A stretch of DNA of 64,000 nt, from the NCBI RefSeq assembly GCF_003387475.1, contig NZ_QUNO01000007.1:310001-374000 (forward strand). Direction: 5' to 3'. A program made the translations under genes and the position numbers. The notes below the pieces were generated by a model. It was not told where the DNA came from, searched no databases, and was given only the letters and a program-made list of their open reading frames with translations. The DNA comes from Kutzneria buriramensis (GTDB lineage: Bacteria > Actinomycetota > Actinomycetes > Mycobacteriales > Pseudonocardiaceae). Position 1 is the first letter of the stretch, and every line of letters begins with the position of its first letter. Below are positions 43,136 to 51,750 of the stretch, in pieces.

Positions 43136-43246
43136 TCACACCGGTGGGATTCCCCCTGCCCGTGGTGCGTCGCCGGCCTCGGTGCCGATGCCGCAAGCCC
43201 GTGCAATGTCAACGATGGTTGCTCCGTCGGACGTGATGTTCCGCAT
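43136..43246 (-). pseudogene. Possible LacI-family N-terminal remnant with nearby operator-like site
   Basis: A 36-codon frame contains DGATIVDIARACGIGTEAGD, resembling the first helix-turn-helix of LacI regulators, before losing similarity. About 100 bases upstream on the minus strand, at 43358-43345, is TGGGAGCGCTCTCA, which differs by one base from the actinobacterial LacI-family operator. Together they suggest a decayed autoregulated LacI gene. The rest of 42941-43474 shows nothing else. The call is weak because only about 20 residues match. Confidence 0.25.
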
Positions 43247-43344
43247 GACGTTGCCAGCGCGAGGCGGGGGACACGTCGAAGCCTGATTCCCGCAGTTGCG
43301 GTACATCCGGAACGCGCAGGCGGCAGGTCGGGCCCGTCGACGTA

Positions 43345-43358
43345 TGAGAGCGCTCCCA
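43345..43358. promoter_or_regulatory. LacI-type operator-like palindrome
   Basis: TGAGAGCGCTCCCA matches the known operator type TGGGAGCGCTCCCA with one mismatch. It shares its core with the motifs at 34351 and 35131 upstream of two AfsR-type regulators. Confidence 0.45.
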
Positions 43359-43474
43359 TGTGTTGGCGGCCGGGCGTCGGTCGTCAATCGGCTGAGCGGA
43401 AGCCGTTGGCGGATCAGCACATCCGCGACGGCGGATGGAACGGCGGTGTACTTTTCTTCGAGGCGTGGCCGCGT

Positions 43475-44131
43475 TCAGGCGGCGGTGCCCGGCCCGGTCG
43501 CGGTGGTGTCGAGGGCGGGCAGTGGTCGGCTGCAGATCTCGTGGGCTTCGGCCGCGGTGAGGCCGAGCATGCGCAACAGGTCCTCTGTCACGCGGTCCGT
43601 TGCCGCGGCGTCGTCGCGCTCGGGTTGATGGTGTAGCAGGTGACCGAGGCCGAGGGCGGCCCCGGCGATCGTGACCATGGCGAGTTCGGTGTCGCCGACG
43701 GTGAAGCGGCCGGCGCGCACGGCGGCCTCGATGTCGCGGCGGGCGCGGGGAGCCAGCCCGCTCTCCGAGGTGGCGAGTTCGAGCCCGTAGTGCAGCAGGA
43801 CCTTGCTGAGTTCCGGGTGTCTCCGGTGCAGGCGGCCGGTCAGCCGGAAGCTCTGCGCGAAGACCTGTGCCGGGTCGTCGAGGCCGGTGGTCAGCTCGTC
43901 CAGCAGGGCCCCGTGCGTGTCGAGGGCGTCCTCGACCGCGGCCTGGTAGAGCTGCTCCTTCGTCTCGAAGTGGTTGTAGAACGACCCCATCCCGACGTCC
44001 GCCGCCTGGGTGATCTCCAGGATCGGCACCGCGGTCTTGCCCTCCGCGATGAGCGCCTGGGCAGCTCGGATCAGGGCTGCGCGGGTGCGCGCCTTGCGCC
44101 GTTCCAGTCGGCTCGGAGCGTGCTCCGGCAT
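43475..44131 (-). CDS. TetR-family repressor of the catabolic operon
   Basis: This is a 218-residue TetR regulator with a clear HTH (RTRAALIRAAQALIAEGKTA, ITQAADVGMGSFYNHFETKE) and a helical ligand domain. It is divergent from the first gene of the VOC-FAH-ligase-monooxygenase operon, with 137 bases between starts and a TGACGA..TCGTCA palindrome in the gap. It most likely represses the operon until the aromatic substrate or its CoA ester binds. Confidence 0.9.
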   Translation of the reverse strand: MPEHAPSRLERRKARTRAALIRAAQALIAEGKTAVPILEITQAADVGMGSFYNHFETKEQLYQAAVEDALDTHGALLDELTTGLDDPAQVFAQSFRLTGRLHRRHPELSKVLLHYGLELATSESGLAPRARRDIEAAVRAGRFTVGDTELAMVTIAGAALGLGHLLHHQPERDDAAATDRVTEDLLRMLGLTAAEAHEICSRPLPALDTTATGPGTAA

Positions 44132-44230
44132 CCGTGCTCCCGTCTGAGCTGGTCGGTCGCCGCATCATAGCCCATCGCGTCACTGTTGAGGAAATCGTCA
44201 TAACCCCTTGCCTGATGACATGTTCGTAAC

Positions 44231-44244
44231 TGACGATGTCGTCA
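44231..44244. promoter_or_regulatory. Palindromic operator TGACGA-TG-TCGTCA
   Basis: A 14-base palindrome lies 25 bases before the dioxygenase start, with related half-sites (TCGTCA, TGATGACAT) within the 40 bases upstream. Position and symmetry fit the TetR protein encoded divergently. Confidence 0.55.
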
Positions 44245-44268
44245 TCAACGTGGATGGAGGGAGCAGCC

Positions 44269-45393
44269 GTGGGAGATCCGCACAGCGGGCTGCACAGCGA
44301 GCGCGGCGCGCTCGCGGGCGAGCGCCCCGGCCGGGCCGCGAACCCGGTGATCAAGGTGCACGACCTGGCCTGGCTGGAGTTCGAGAAGCCGAACCTGACG
44401 CGGGCGGAGGTGTTCGCCCGGGCCTTCGGGTTCACCACCGTGCTCAGCACCAGGCACGAGCTGCACCTGCGGGGCACCGATGCCGGCGCGCCGTGCGTGC
44501 TCATCCGCAAGGGTCCTCGGTCGAAGTTCCTCGGGCCGGCGTTCCTGGCCGCAACTCCGGGCGACGTCCTGCGGCTGGCCGAAGCCACCGGGCGGCCGGT
44601 CGCCGCGTTGCCCGACGCGCTGGGCGGTGTCGTCGTCGACCTGGCCGACCCGAGCGGCCTGCGCGTCCGAGTCGTCTCGGACACCCATGAGCTGCCCGCG
44701 CTGCCGCCGCAGGACCCGCACGTGCTCAACCTCGGCCACGAGGTCCGGCGGGTCAACGCCACCCAGCGGCCGCCTCGGGCCCCGGCGCTGGTGCAGCGGC
44801 TGGGGCACGTCGTGCTGCAGACGACCCGCTACGGCGAGGCGCTGGACTGGTACCTGCGGCACCTCGGGTTGATCGTCAGCGACTTCCTGTACTACCCGGG
44901 GCAGCGCGAGCGCGGGCCGGTGATGAGCTTCATCCGGTGCGACCGCGGTGCCACCCCGGCCGACCACCACACGCTGGCCATGGTCCTCGGCCCGGCCGAC
45001 CGCTACGTGCACTCCGCCTACCAGGTGGCCGACCTCGACGCGCTGGCCGCCGGCGGCGAGTACCTGCGCGAGCGCGGCTACCAGCACTCCTGGGGCATCG
45101 GGCGGCACATCGAGGGCAGCCAGCTGTTCGACTACTGGCGTGACCCGGACGGGTTCCTGGTCGAGCACTTCAGCGACGGCGACCTGTTCGACAACACCCT
45201 GGAACCCGGCTGGGCGCCGTTGACCGCCTCCGGGCTGGCCCAGTGGGGGCCACCAGCCACCGCCGACTTCCTCGGCGTCAAGCCGGGCAGGGAATCCCTG
45301 CGCGAACTGCGTGCGGTGTTCTCCGCGCTGCGCGGAGACAACGAATTCGACGCCCAGCGTCTGCTGGGCCTGCTGAAAGTGGCCCGCTCATGA
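44269..45393 (+). CDS. VOC-family extradiol-type dioxygenase
   Basis: This is a 374-residue protein with two VOC modules, as in type I extradiol dioxygenases (BphC class). The second module has the probable metal ligands: RLGHVVLQTT (His), ADHHTLAMVL (His) and GFLVEHFSDGD (Glu), giving the 2-His-1-Glu iron site. It would open a catechol-like ring next to its hydroxyls. I chose GTG 44269 because GGAGGGAG lies just upstream. It leads the operon and overlaps the FAH gene by four bases. The length and two-module form fit catechol dioxygenases; the real substrate is unknown. Confidence 0.86.
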   Translation: MGDPHSGLHSERGALAGERPGRAANPVIKVHDLAWLEFEKPNLTRAEVFARAFGFTTVLSTRHELHLRGTDAGAPCVLIRKGPRSKFLGPAFLAATPGDVLRLAEATGRPVAALPDALGGVVVDLADPSGLRVRVVSDTHELPALPPQDPHVLNLGHEVRRVNATQRPPRAPALVQRLGHVVLQTTRYGEALDWYLRHLGLIVSDFLYYPGQRERGPVMSFIRCDRGATPADHHTLAMVLGPADRYVHSAYQVADLDALAAGGEYLRERGYQHSWGIGRHIEGSQLFDYWRDPDGFLVEHFSDGDLFDNTLEPGWAPLTASGLAQWGPPATADFLGVKPGRESLRELRAVFSALRGDNEFDAQRLLGLLKVARS

Positions 45394-46325
45394 GCCTGAC
45401 CGTGCTGCGCACCGCCGACGCCTGGTACGTCGCCACCCCGTCGGGGGCGGCGAAGGTTTCCACGGCCGCGACGACGACCGCCGAACTGCTCGGCGACCGT
45501 GCCGCGATCAGCGCCGCGGCCGGCTCCGCGGACACCGTGCCGGTGGCGTCGCTCGACCTGGTCTCCCCGGTCACCGCGCCCTGCCGAGTGGTCGCCCAGA
45601 TGACCAACTTCGCCTCGCACGTCATCGATGCCGGGATGGATCCGGAGACCGTGCCGTTGACGTTCTTCCGCAAGGCCTCCGGGTCGATCAGCGGCCCGTT
45701 CGACGACGTCGTCCGGCCGGCGCACGTGACGCTGCTCGACTACGAGGTGGAGATCGGCCTGGTCATCGGCCGGGAGATCCCGACCGGCACGGGGATCACC
45801 GCCCTTGGCGACTACGTCGCGGGTCTGGTGGTGACCAACGACGTGTCGGCCCGCGACATCCAGCTGCCCCAGACCCAGTTCTACGAGGCCAAGTCGTACC
45901 CGACGTTCACCCCGGTCGGGCCGGCCCTCGTGCTCCTGGACGCCGACGAGCTGACGCGGTTCGCCGACCTGCGGCTGCGGCTCTCGGTCAACGGTTCGGT
46001 GCGCCAGAACGCGGTCGTCGGCGACGACATGATCTACCGCCCACTCGAAGCCCTGCGGGCCTTGACGCGGTTCCAGCGGCTGGATCCCGGCGATCTGGTG
46101 CTGACCGGGACCCCGGCCGGCACCGCGCTGTCCGCACCGCCGAAGGTCGTCGAGAAGATCGCCGCGCTGCTGCCTCCGGCACTGAAGTGGAAGCTGTTCT
46201 TCAAGGGCCAGGCGAAGAACGCGAAGTACCTGGCCGATGGCGACGTCGTCGAGGCGACAGTCGCCACCGACGACGGTGCCCTCGATCTCGGCACCCAGCG
46301 CACGGTCGTGAGGTACCGGCGATGA
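45390..46325 (+). CDS. Fumarylacetoacetate hydrolase (FAH)-family hydrolase
   Basis: This is a 311-residue FAH-fold enzyme. Metal-binding residues are in LLDYEVEIGLVIGREIP and VTNDVSARDIQ, followed by TPVGPALVLLD and the conserved DLVLTGTPAGTALS. Such enzymes hydrolyse or decarboxylate ring-fission products with a 1,3-dicarbonyl or dienol structure. After an extradiol dioxygenase it is the expected next step. Start and stop overlap both neighbours (ATGA each), indicating a tightly coupled operon. Confidence 0.9.
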   Translation: MSLTVLRTADAWYVATPSGAAKVSTAATTTAELLGDRAAISAAAGSADTVPVASLDLVSPVTAPCRVVAQMTNFASHVIDAGMDPETVPLTFFRKASGSISGPFDDVVRPAHVTLLDYEVEIGLVIGREIPTGTGITALGDYVAGLVVTNDVSARDIQLPQTQFYEAKSYPTFTPVGPALVLLDADELTRFADLRLRLSVNGSVRQNAVVGDDMIYRPLEALRALTRFQRLDPGDLVLTGTPAGTALSAPPKVVEKIAALLPPALKWKLFFKGQAKNAKYLADGDVVEATVATDDGALDLGTQRTVVRYRR

Positions 46326-48199
46326 CCGGCGCCTCCCTGTGGCCACGCTACGCCGAACCGGCCGATCTGGCGGCGATCGAGGCGGTCCCGCTCGCCGAAC
46401 GGAACCTGCCGGAGTCGACGTACACCTTGCTCGGGCGCGCCGCCGCGCGGTGGCCGGACCGTCCGGCCACCACTGTGCTGCCCGCCGCCGCGCGGTGGCG
46501 CGAACCGGTCCGGCGCACCTTCGCCGAGCTGCTCGCTGACGTCCATCGCTACGCGAACCTGCTGCGGGAACTCGGGATCCGGCGTGGCGACGCGGTCGCC
46601 CTGATGGCGCCGAACTGCGCCGACCTGGTCCCGGCGACCCTGGCCGCCCAGCTCGCCGGGATCTCGGTCCCGCTCAACGGCGCCCTGTCCCGCGACCACC
46701 TCGCCGAACTGCTCCGCCTCTCAGGCGCACGCGTGCTGATCACCGCCGGCCCGGAACTCGCGCCGGAGATCTGGGATACCGCAAAGGGGTTTGCTCCACA
46801 GCTGGACGCGCTTCTCGTGCTGCGACCGACCGGCGCGGCAGGCGAACCCGCCGTGCTGCCCGCCATCGACAGCGTGCGCGTGGGCTACCTCGCCGACCTC
46901 GCTGCCGACCACGACGCCTCCGACTTCGACGGTGAACCACCGGCGGCGTCGGATCTGGCCGCGCTGTTCCACACCGGAGGCACCACCGGGGCGCCGAAAC
47001 TGGCCGCGCACACGCACGCCAACGAGGTCGCCGACGCGTGGATGATCGCGGCGAACTCGCTGCTCGACGTCGGCTCGGTGATCTTCGCGGCGCTGCCGCT
47101 GTTCCACGTCAACGCGTTGGTGGTCACGATGCTCGCGCCGTTGTTCAAGGGCCAGCACGCGGTGTGGGCCGGCCCACTCGGCTACCGCGAGCCCGCCTTG
47201 TACGGGCAGTTCTGGAAGATCGTTGCGGAACACCGGATCGCCGCGATGAGCGCCGTGCCGACCGTGTACTCGGTCCTCGCGCAGTGCCCGGTCGACGCTG
47301 ACATCTCCAGCCTGCGTCACGCCATGGTCGGCGCCTCGCCGCTGCCCGCGGCCGTGCGGGAGGGTTTCCAGGCCCGCACCGGCGTCACGCTGGTCGAGGG
47401 GTATGGGCTGACCGAAGCCACCTGCGCCAGTGCCCGCAGCTTCCCCGACGACCCGCGTCCTGGCACCGTCGGCCAGCGCCTGCCCTACCAGCGGATGAAG
47501 GTCGTCCACCCGGACACGGGGGACGAGCTGCCCCGCGGCGAGACCGGCGTGCTGGCCATCAGCGGCCCCACCGTGTTCCCCGGCTACGTCGTCGGACGGG
47601 ACGGAGACGGGTACGTCCTGGACGGCCTCGGCAAACTCCGCGGCGGCTGGCTGGACACCGGCGATCTGGCCCGGCTCGATGCCGACGGGTTCGTGTCCCT
47701 GGCCGGCCGGGTCAAGGACCTGATCATCCGCGGCGGGCACAACATCGACCCGGCGATGATCGAGGACACCCTGCTGGATCACCCCGAGGTCACCGCGGCC
47801 GGCGCGGTCGGCCGCCCCGACGAGCACTCCGGCGAGGTGCCGGTCGCCTACGTGACCCTCACTCCCGGCGCCACGGCGACGGAGGCGGACCTGCTCGCCT
47901 GGGCCGCCGGTCGCGTTCCCGAGCGCGCCGCCGCCCCGAAGGCGGTCACCGTGCTCGACGCGCTGCCCGTGACCGACGTCGGCAAGCCCTACAAGCTCGC
48001 CCTGCGCGCCGACGCCGCCCGCCGAGCGATCGCCGAGGCGCTCGCCCCGTTTGACGGGGTGACCGTCGACGGGGTGATCGAAGACGGGACCGTGGTCGCC
48101 ATCGTCACGCTCGCGTCCGAAGTGGACGAAACCAAGGTGACATCCACCCTCTCCCGCTACACCGTTCCCCTTCGCCTGACGTACGAAGGACACCCATGA
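46322..48199 (+). CDS. Acyl-CoA synthetase (AMP-binding, long form)
   Basis: This is a 625-residue ANL-family acyl-CoA ligase. A3 reads LFHTGGTTGAPKLAAHTH, A5 EGYGLTEATCA, A7 WLDTGDLARLDADGF, A8 LAGRVKDLIIRGGHNI and the catalytic Lys lies in TDVGKPYKLALR, so it looks active. It resembles the cyclohexanecarboxylate / aryl-acid CoA ligase group and has about 60 extra C-terminal residues. In this operon it would activate the acid substrate or a ring-cleavage product as its CoA ester. It overlaps both neighbours by four bases. Confidence 0.9.
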   Translation: MTGASLWPRYAEPADLAAIEAVPLAERNLPESTYTLLGRAAARWPDRPATTVLPAAARWREPVRRTFAELLADVHRYANLLRELGIRRGDAVALMAPNCADLVPATLAAQLAGISVPLNGALSRDHLAELLRLSGARVLITAGPELAPEIWDTAKGFAPQLDALLVLRPTGAAGEPAVLPAIDSVRVGYLADLAADHDASDFDGEPPAASDLAALFHTGGTTGAPKLAAHTHANEVADAWMIAANSLLDVGSVIFAALPLFHVNALVVTMLAPLFKGQHAVWAGPLGYREPALYGQFWKIVAEHRIAAMSAVPTVYSVLAQCPVDADISSLRHAMVGASPLPAAVREGFQARTGVTLVEGYGLTEATCASARSFPDDPRPGTVGQRLPYQRMKVVHPDTGDELPRGETGVLAISGPTVFPGYVVGRDGDGYVLDGLGKLRGGWLDTGDLARLDADGFVSLAGRVKDLIIRGGHNIDPAMIEDTLLDHPEVTAAGAVGRPDEHSGEVPVAYVTLTPGATATEADLLAWAAGRVPERAAAPKAVTVLDALPVTDVGKPYKLALRADAARRAIAEALAPFDGVTVDGVIEDGTVVAIVTLASEVDETKVTSTLSRYTVPLRLTYEGHP

Positions 48200-48546
48200 C
48201 CGCCTTGATCGTGCTGGCCGTCCTCGTGGCGGTCATCTTCCTCCTCTTCGGCGCGGCCAAGCTGTTCGCGCTCGCGCCCATGCGGGAACGCGCTGCGCAC
48301 GCCGGGTTCTCGGTCGGCGCCTACCGCGTCATCGGCGCGCTGGAGATCGCCGGAGCCGCCGGGCTCCTGCTCGGCTTGGCCGTGCCGGTGCTCGGTTTCC
48401 TGGCCGGTGTCGGCCTGCTCCTGCTGCTGGCCGGCGCCCTCGTCACGCACGTGCGCAACCGGGACCGTGGCTCCGATCTCGTGCCGGCGCTGGGCTGCGC
48501 GGCGCTCGTCGTCGGCTACCTCGTGGTCCTCGGGGTGTCGGCGTGA
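48196..48546 (+). CDS. DoxX-like small membrane protein
   Basis: This is a 116-residue protein with four hydrophobic helices. The pattern FLLFGAAKLFALAPMRERA, then GAYRVIGALEIAGAAGLLLG and a C-terminal helix pair is that of the DoxX/DoxX-like family. Members are linked to quinone or thiol redox at the membrane, though many have no known role. Within the operon it may assist a membrane-bound electron route or aromatic uptake. It overlaps the ligase stop (ATGA) and the monooxygenase start (GTGA). Confidence 0.85.
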   Translation: MTALIVLAVLVAVIFLLFGAAKLFALAPMRERAAHAGFSVGAYRVIGALEIAGAAGLLLGLAVPVLGFLAGVGLLLLLAGALVTHVRNRDRGSDLVPALGCAALVVGYLVVLGVSA

Positions 48547-50018
48547 AAGTGCCTGTCGTCATCGTCGGTGCGGGCCCGACCGGGCTGACCGCCGCAGCCC
48601 TGCTCGGCCGGCGCGGCGTCGAGTGCCTGGTGCTCGAGCGGTGGGAGTCGGTCTACCCGCAGCCCCGGGCGGTGCACCTGGACGACGAGATCTGCCGCAT
48701 CCTCGGACGGCTCGGGCTGGCCGGCGAATTCGCCGCCATGTCATGGCCCTGCCACGGGCTGCGGCTGCTCGACCCGGACCTGCGGGTGCTGGCCGAGTTC
48801 CACCGTTCTCCGGGCGCCGGGTGCCACGGCTACCCGGAGGCGAACATGTTCGACCAACCCGACCTGGAACACCTGCTCCGTGCCCACCTTGAGGCGGTCG
48901 GCGCGGTCACCCTGCGCGGCAGCACCGAGGTCACCGGTATCCGGCAGGACAGGACCGGCGTGCGGGTCGAGGTGACCGACCGCGGCACCGGTGCGCGGGA
49001 GACGATCCACGCGGACTACGTGCTGGGTTGCGACGGCGCCAACAGCCTCGTCAGGTCGGCGATCGGCGCGACGATGGCGGACCTGAAGTTCGAGCAGCGC
49101 TGGCTCGTGGTGGACGTCGCCACCACCGCCGACCTCGGCCAGTGGGAAGGCGTGCACCAGGTCTGCGACCCGGCCCGCGCCGCGACCTACATGCGCATCG
49201 GGAAAACCCGCTACCGCTGGGAATTTCGGCTGCTGCCGGGGGAGGCTGCCGACGACTTCGGCGACCTCGACCGGCTGCACCCGCTGATCACGCCGTGGAC
49301 GCGGGACATCCCGCCCGGCGACCTGGAGATCGTCCGGGTCGCCGAGTACACCTTCCGCGCGCGGATCGCGGACCGGTGGCGCGACCGCAGGGTGTTCCTG
49401 CTCGGCGACGCCGCCCACCTCACCCCGCCGTTCATCGGGCAGGGCATGGGAGCCGGCCTGCGCGACGCGGCCAATCTCGCCTGGAAACTCGCCGGCGTCC
49501 TCGACGGGAACCTGCCCGCGAACGCGCTCGACACCTACGAGGCCGAACGCAAGCCGCACGCCCGCGCCATGATCCGGCGAGCCGTGCTGATCGGCAAGGC
49601 CATGACCGAAGGCGGCCGGTTCGGCGACCTCATCCGCCGGGTGGTCGCACCGCGCCTGAACGGCCGCGCCCTCGACAGCGCGACACCCGCACTGCACCGC
49701 TCGGCCTTGGTCACGCGGCCTCGCTTCCGGCGGTCCCTTGCGGGCCGGCTGTGCCCCAACGTCCTTCTCGACGCCGGAACCCGCTTCGACGACGAGGTCG
49801 GAGGCCGCTTCGCCGTCGTCACGGCAGACATCCCGTCGGACCGCGAGCGCGCGATCATCGAGGAGCGCGGCGCGGTCCTCGTCACCACCCGGCAGTCCGG
49901 CGAGCTGCACCGATGGCTCCGGGCCGGGGCCGCCATCGTCCGTCCGGACGGCACGGTGCTGAGCACGAGCAACAGCCTCTCCCAGATCCTGCCGAGGTTC
50001 ACCGCGGACCTTCGCTGA
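48543..50018 (+). CDS. FAD-dependent aromatic monooxygenase, MhpA-like
   Basis: This is a 491-residue class A flavoprotein hydroxylase. The FAD GxGxxG is in IVGAGPTGLTAAALLGRRG, the DG motif in VLGCDGANSLVR, and the GD motif in RVFLLGDAAHLTPPFIGQGM. The last matches 3-(3-hydroxyphenyl)propionate hydroxylases (MhpA) and related polycyclic-phenol hydroxylases, and a short thioredoxin-like C-terminal domain is present. It would place a hydroxyl on a phenolic ring to create the catechol used by the extradiol dioxygenase. GTG start overlapping the DoxX stop. Confidence 0.9.
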   Translation: MKVPVVIVGAGPTGLTAAALLGRRGVECLVLERWESVYPQPRAVHLDDEICRILGRLGLAGEFAAMSWPCHGLRLLDPDLRVLAEFHRSPGAGCHGYPEANMFDQPDLEHLLRAHLEAVGAVTLRGSTEVTGIRQDRTGVRVEVTDRGTGARETIHADYVLGCDGANSLVRSAIGATMADLKFEQRWLVVDVATTADLGQWEGVHQVCDPARAATYMRIGKTRYRWEFRLLPGEAADDFGDLDRLHPLITPWTRDIPPGDLEIVRVAEYTFRARIADRWRDRRVFLLGDAAHLTPPFIGQGMGAGLRDAANLAWKLAGVLDGNLPANALDTYEAERKPHARAMIRRAVLIGKAMTEGGRFGDLIRRVVAPRLNGRALDSATPALHRSALVTRPRFRRSLAGRLCPNVLLDAGTRFDDEVGGRFAVVTADIPSDRERAIIEERGAVLVTTRQSGELHRWLRAGAAIVRPDGTVLSTSNSLSQILPRFTADLR

Positions 50019-50036
50019 ACGTGACAAGGAGCAACG

Positions 50037-51221
50037 ATGCGCCGACGCCACGAAGTGCCGGTGTACCGGCCGGACATCTATTCGCCGCAAGCGATCCTGG
50101 ACCCGTACCCGCATTACGCGAAGCTGCGCGAACTCGGCCCCGTGGTGTGGCTGCCCCGGCGCAAGGTCTACGCGCTGCCCCGCTACGCTGAATGCAAGGC
50201 CGTGCTGCTGGACGACAAGACCTTCGTCTCCGGTGACGGCGTCGCGCTCAATCCCGTCACCAACCGGCTTTCCCGCGGCACGACCCTCAACAGCGACGGC
50301 GAAGACCACGCCGCCCGCCGTGCCCGGGTCGCCAACCGGCTCACGCCCCGGGCGCTGCGCGCGATGACGGACGTCGTGGAACGCCAGGCGGCCGAAATCG
50401 TCGACACCGCACTCGAGCGGTGCACCGTCGACGGCGTCGAGGTCGCGGCCGCGCTGCCCATGTCGGTGGTCCCCGACCTCGTCGGGTGGCCGGAGGAAGG
50501 ACGCGAGCACCTCCTCCGCTGGGGCGCGGCCACCTTCGACGTCCTCGGCCCCCTGAACGGCCAGGCGATCCAGGCGATACCAGACGGCCTCGGAATGATG
50601 CGGTTCGCGCACACCGTCGCGAAGCGGCGGAAGGTCCTGCCGGGCAGCATGGGCGACGACCTGCTGCGCGCGGCCGACGCGGGCGAACTCGCCCACGCCG
50701 AGTGCCCCGCGCTGATGATCGACTACCTGGCGCCGTCCCTGGACACCACCCTCAGCGCGATCGCGAGCGCCCTGCACCTGTTCGCCACCCACCCCGGCCA
50801 GTGGCAGCTCCTCAAGGACGACCCCGGCCTGATCCCCAACGCGGTCAACGAGGTCGTCCGGTTCGAGTCCCCGTTGCGCGCCTTCAGCCGCAAGGTCGCG
50901 CGCGACACCGAGATAGCCGGCACCGCGCTGCCCGCGGGCGCACGCGCCCTCGTCCTCTACGCCTCCGCCAACCGCGACGCGCTGAAGTGGGACGACCCCG
51001 ACACCTTCGACATCCGCCGGAACGCCGCCCACCAGCTCGGTTTCGGGCACGGCACGCACGGCTGCGCCGGGCAGGGCCTCGCCCGCCTGGAAACCCAGGC
51101 GATGCTGCGTGCCCTCGTCGCCCGCGTCGACCGGATCGAGCCGGCCGGGCCACCCGAATGGGCGCGGAACAACATCATCCACCGCCTCGGGCGGCTCCCG
51201 ATCGAACTCATCCCGGCCTGA
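50037..51221 (+). CDS. Cytochrome P450
   Basis: This is a 394-residue soluble bacterial P450. The heme loop FGHGTHGCAGQGLAR holds the Cys ligand. ExxR is in NEVVRFESP. The I-helix reads YLAPSLDTTLSAI, keeping the acid-Thr pair but with Pro-Ser in place of the usual Ala-Gly. The sequence resembles CYP families acting on aromatic ethers and acids. It has an AAGGAG site and starts 18 bases after the monooxygenase stop. Its ferredoxin follows immediately. It may demethylate or hydroxylate the operon's substrate upstream of ring cleavage. Confidence 0.92.
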   Translation: MRRRHEVPVYRPDIYSPQAILDPYPHYAKLRELGPVVWLPRRKVYALPRYAECKAVLLDDKTFVSGDGVALNPVTNRLSRGTTLNSDGEDHAARRARVANRLTPRALRAMTDVVERQAAEIVDTALERCTVDGVEVAAALPMSVVPDLVGWPEEGREHLLRWGAATFDVLGPLNGQAIQAIPDGLGMMRFAHTVAKRRKVLPGSMGDDLLRAADAGELAHAECPALMIDYLAPSLDTTLSAIASALHLFATHPGQWQLLKDDPGLIPNAVNEVVRFESPLRAFSRKVARDTEIAGTALPAGARALVLYASANRDALKWDDPDTFDIRRNAAHQLGFGHGTHGCAGQGLARLETQAMLRALVARVDRIEPAGPPEWARNNIIHRLGRLPIELIPA

Positions 51222-51235
51222 TTAGGGGACACCCG

Positions 51236-51433
51236 GTGAAGATCTCCGCCGACTACGACCGCTGCGAAGGCCACGGCCTGTGCGCCGAACAGGCTCCCGC
51301 GATCTTCGAACTCGACGACGATGCCGAACTCGTCCACCACTTCGACGGCAGCGACATCCCGCCGGAGCAACTCGCCGCCGCACGGGCCGCCGTCACCGCC
51401 TGCCCGGTCGCCGCGCTGCGGGAGCTCCCGTGA
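51236..51433 (+). CDS. Ferredoxin, probably [3Fe-4S], P450 partner
   Basis: This is a 65-residue ferredoxin: KISADYDRCEGHGLCAEQAP and VTACPVAALRELP give the C-x5-C...C-P pattern typical of the [3Fe-4S] ferredoxins that serve actinobacterial P450s. GTG start with an AGGGGA site 14 bases after the P450 stop. The stop overlaps the start of the reductase stub (GTGA). It should pass electrons to the P450 encoded just upstream. Confidence 0.92.
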   Translation: MKISADYDRCEGHGLCAEQAPAIFELDDDAELVHHFDGSDIPPEQLAAARAAVTACPVAALRELP

Positions 51434-51675
51434 CACCACCGCGCTCGATCGTCGTCGCTGGCGAGAGCACCGCCGGCATCACCGCGGTGAGGGACCTCCG
51501 GGAACTGGGCCACGCCGGTCCGACCACCGTAATCGGTGCGGAAACTGCGGCGCCTACGCCCGGCATCCGCTGTCCAAGGCCGTACTCAAGGACCACCGTT
51601 CCGACAGCTCGCTCGGCTACCGGCTCGACGGTGTACGTGCCGAAAACTACGTCCGTGCAGGTCAGCGGTCGTTGA
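51430..51675 (+). pseudogene. Truncated, frameshifted ferredoxin reductase
   Basis: The GTG overlaps the ferredoxin stop and opens an FAD-binding start (SIVVAGESTAGITAVRDLRE, HAGPTTVIGAE). After about 41 codons the similarity moves to another frame (YARHPLSKAVLKDHRSD), the PPYxRPPLSK block of ferredoxin-NAD reductases, and soon ends. Only about 75 of roughly 400 residues remain. The operon therefore lacks its own reductase, and the P450 must borrow one from elsewhere, if it works at all. Confidence 0.8.
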
Positions 51676-51750
51676 GAAGTCCTGCGCTGGTCCTGATCTC
51701 GAAACGCGAGCCACAACCGGTTCACAAGCGGCCTGCCCTAGGAATGACCG

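Noticed and set aside
48741-51182. 813-codon open frame antisense to the monooxygenase and P450 genes
   Set aside because: It is a GC-rich shadow of two clearly recognised genes.
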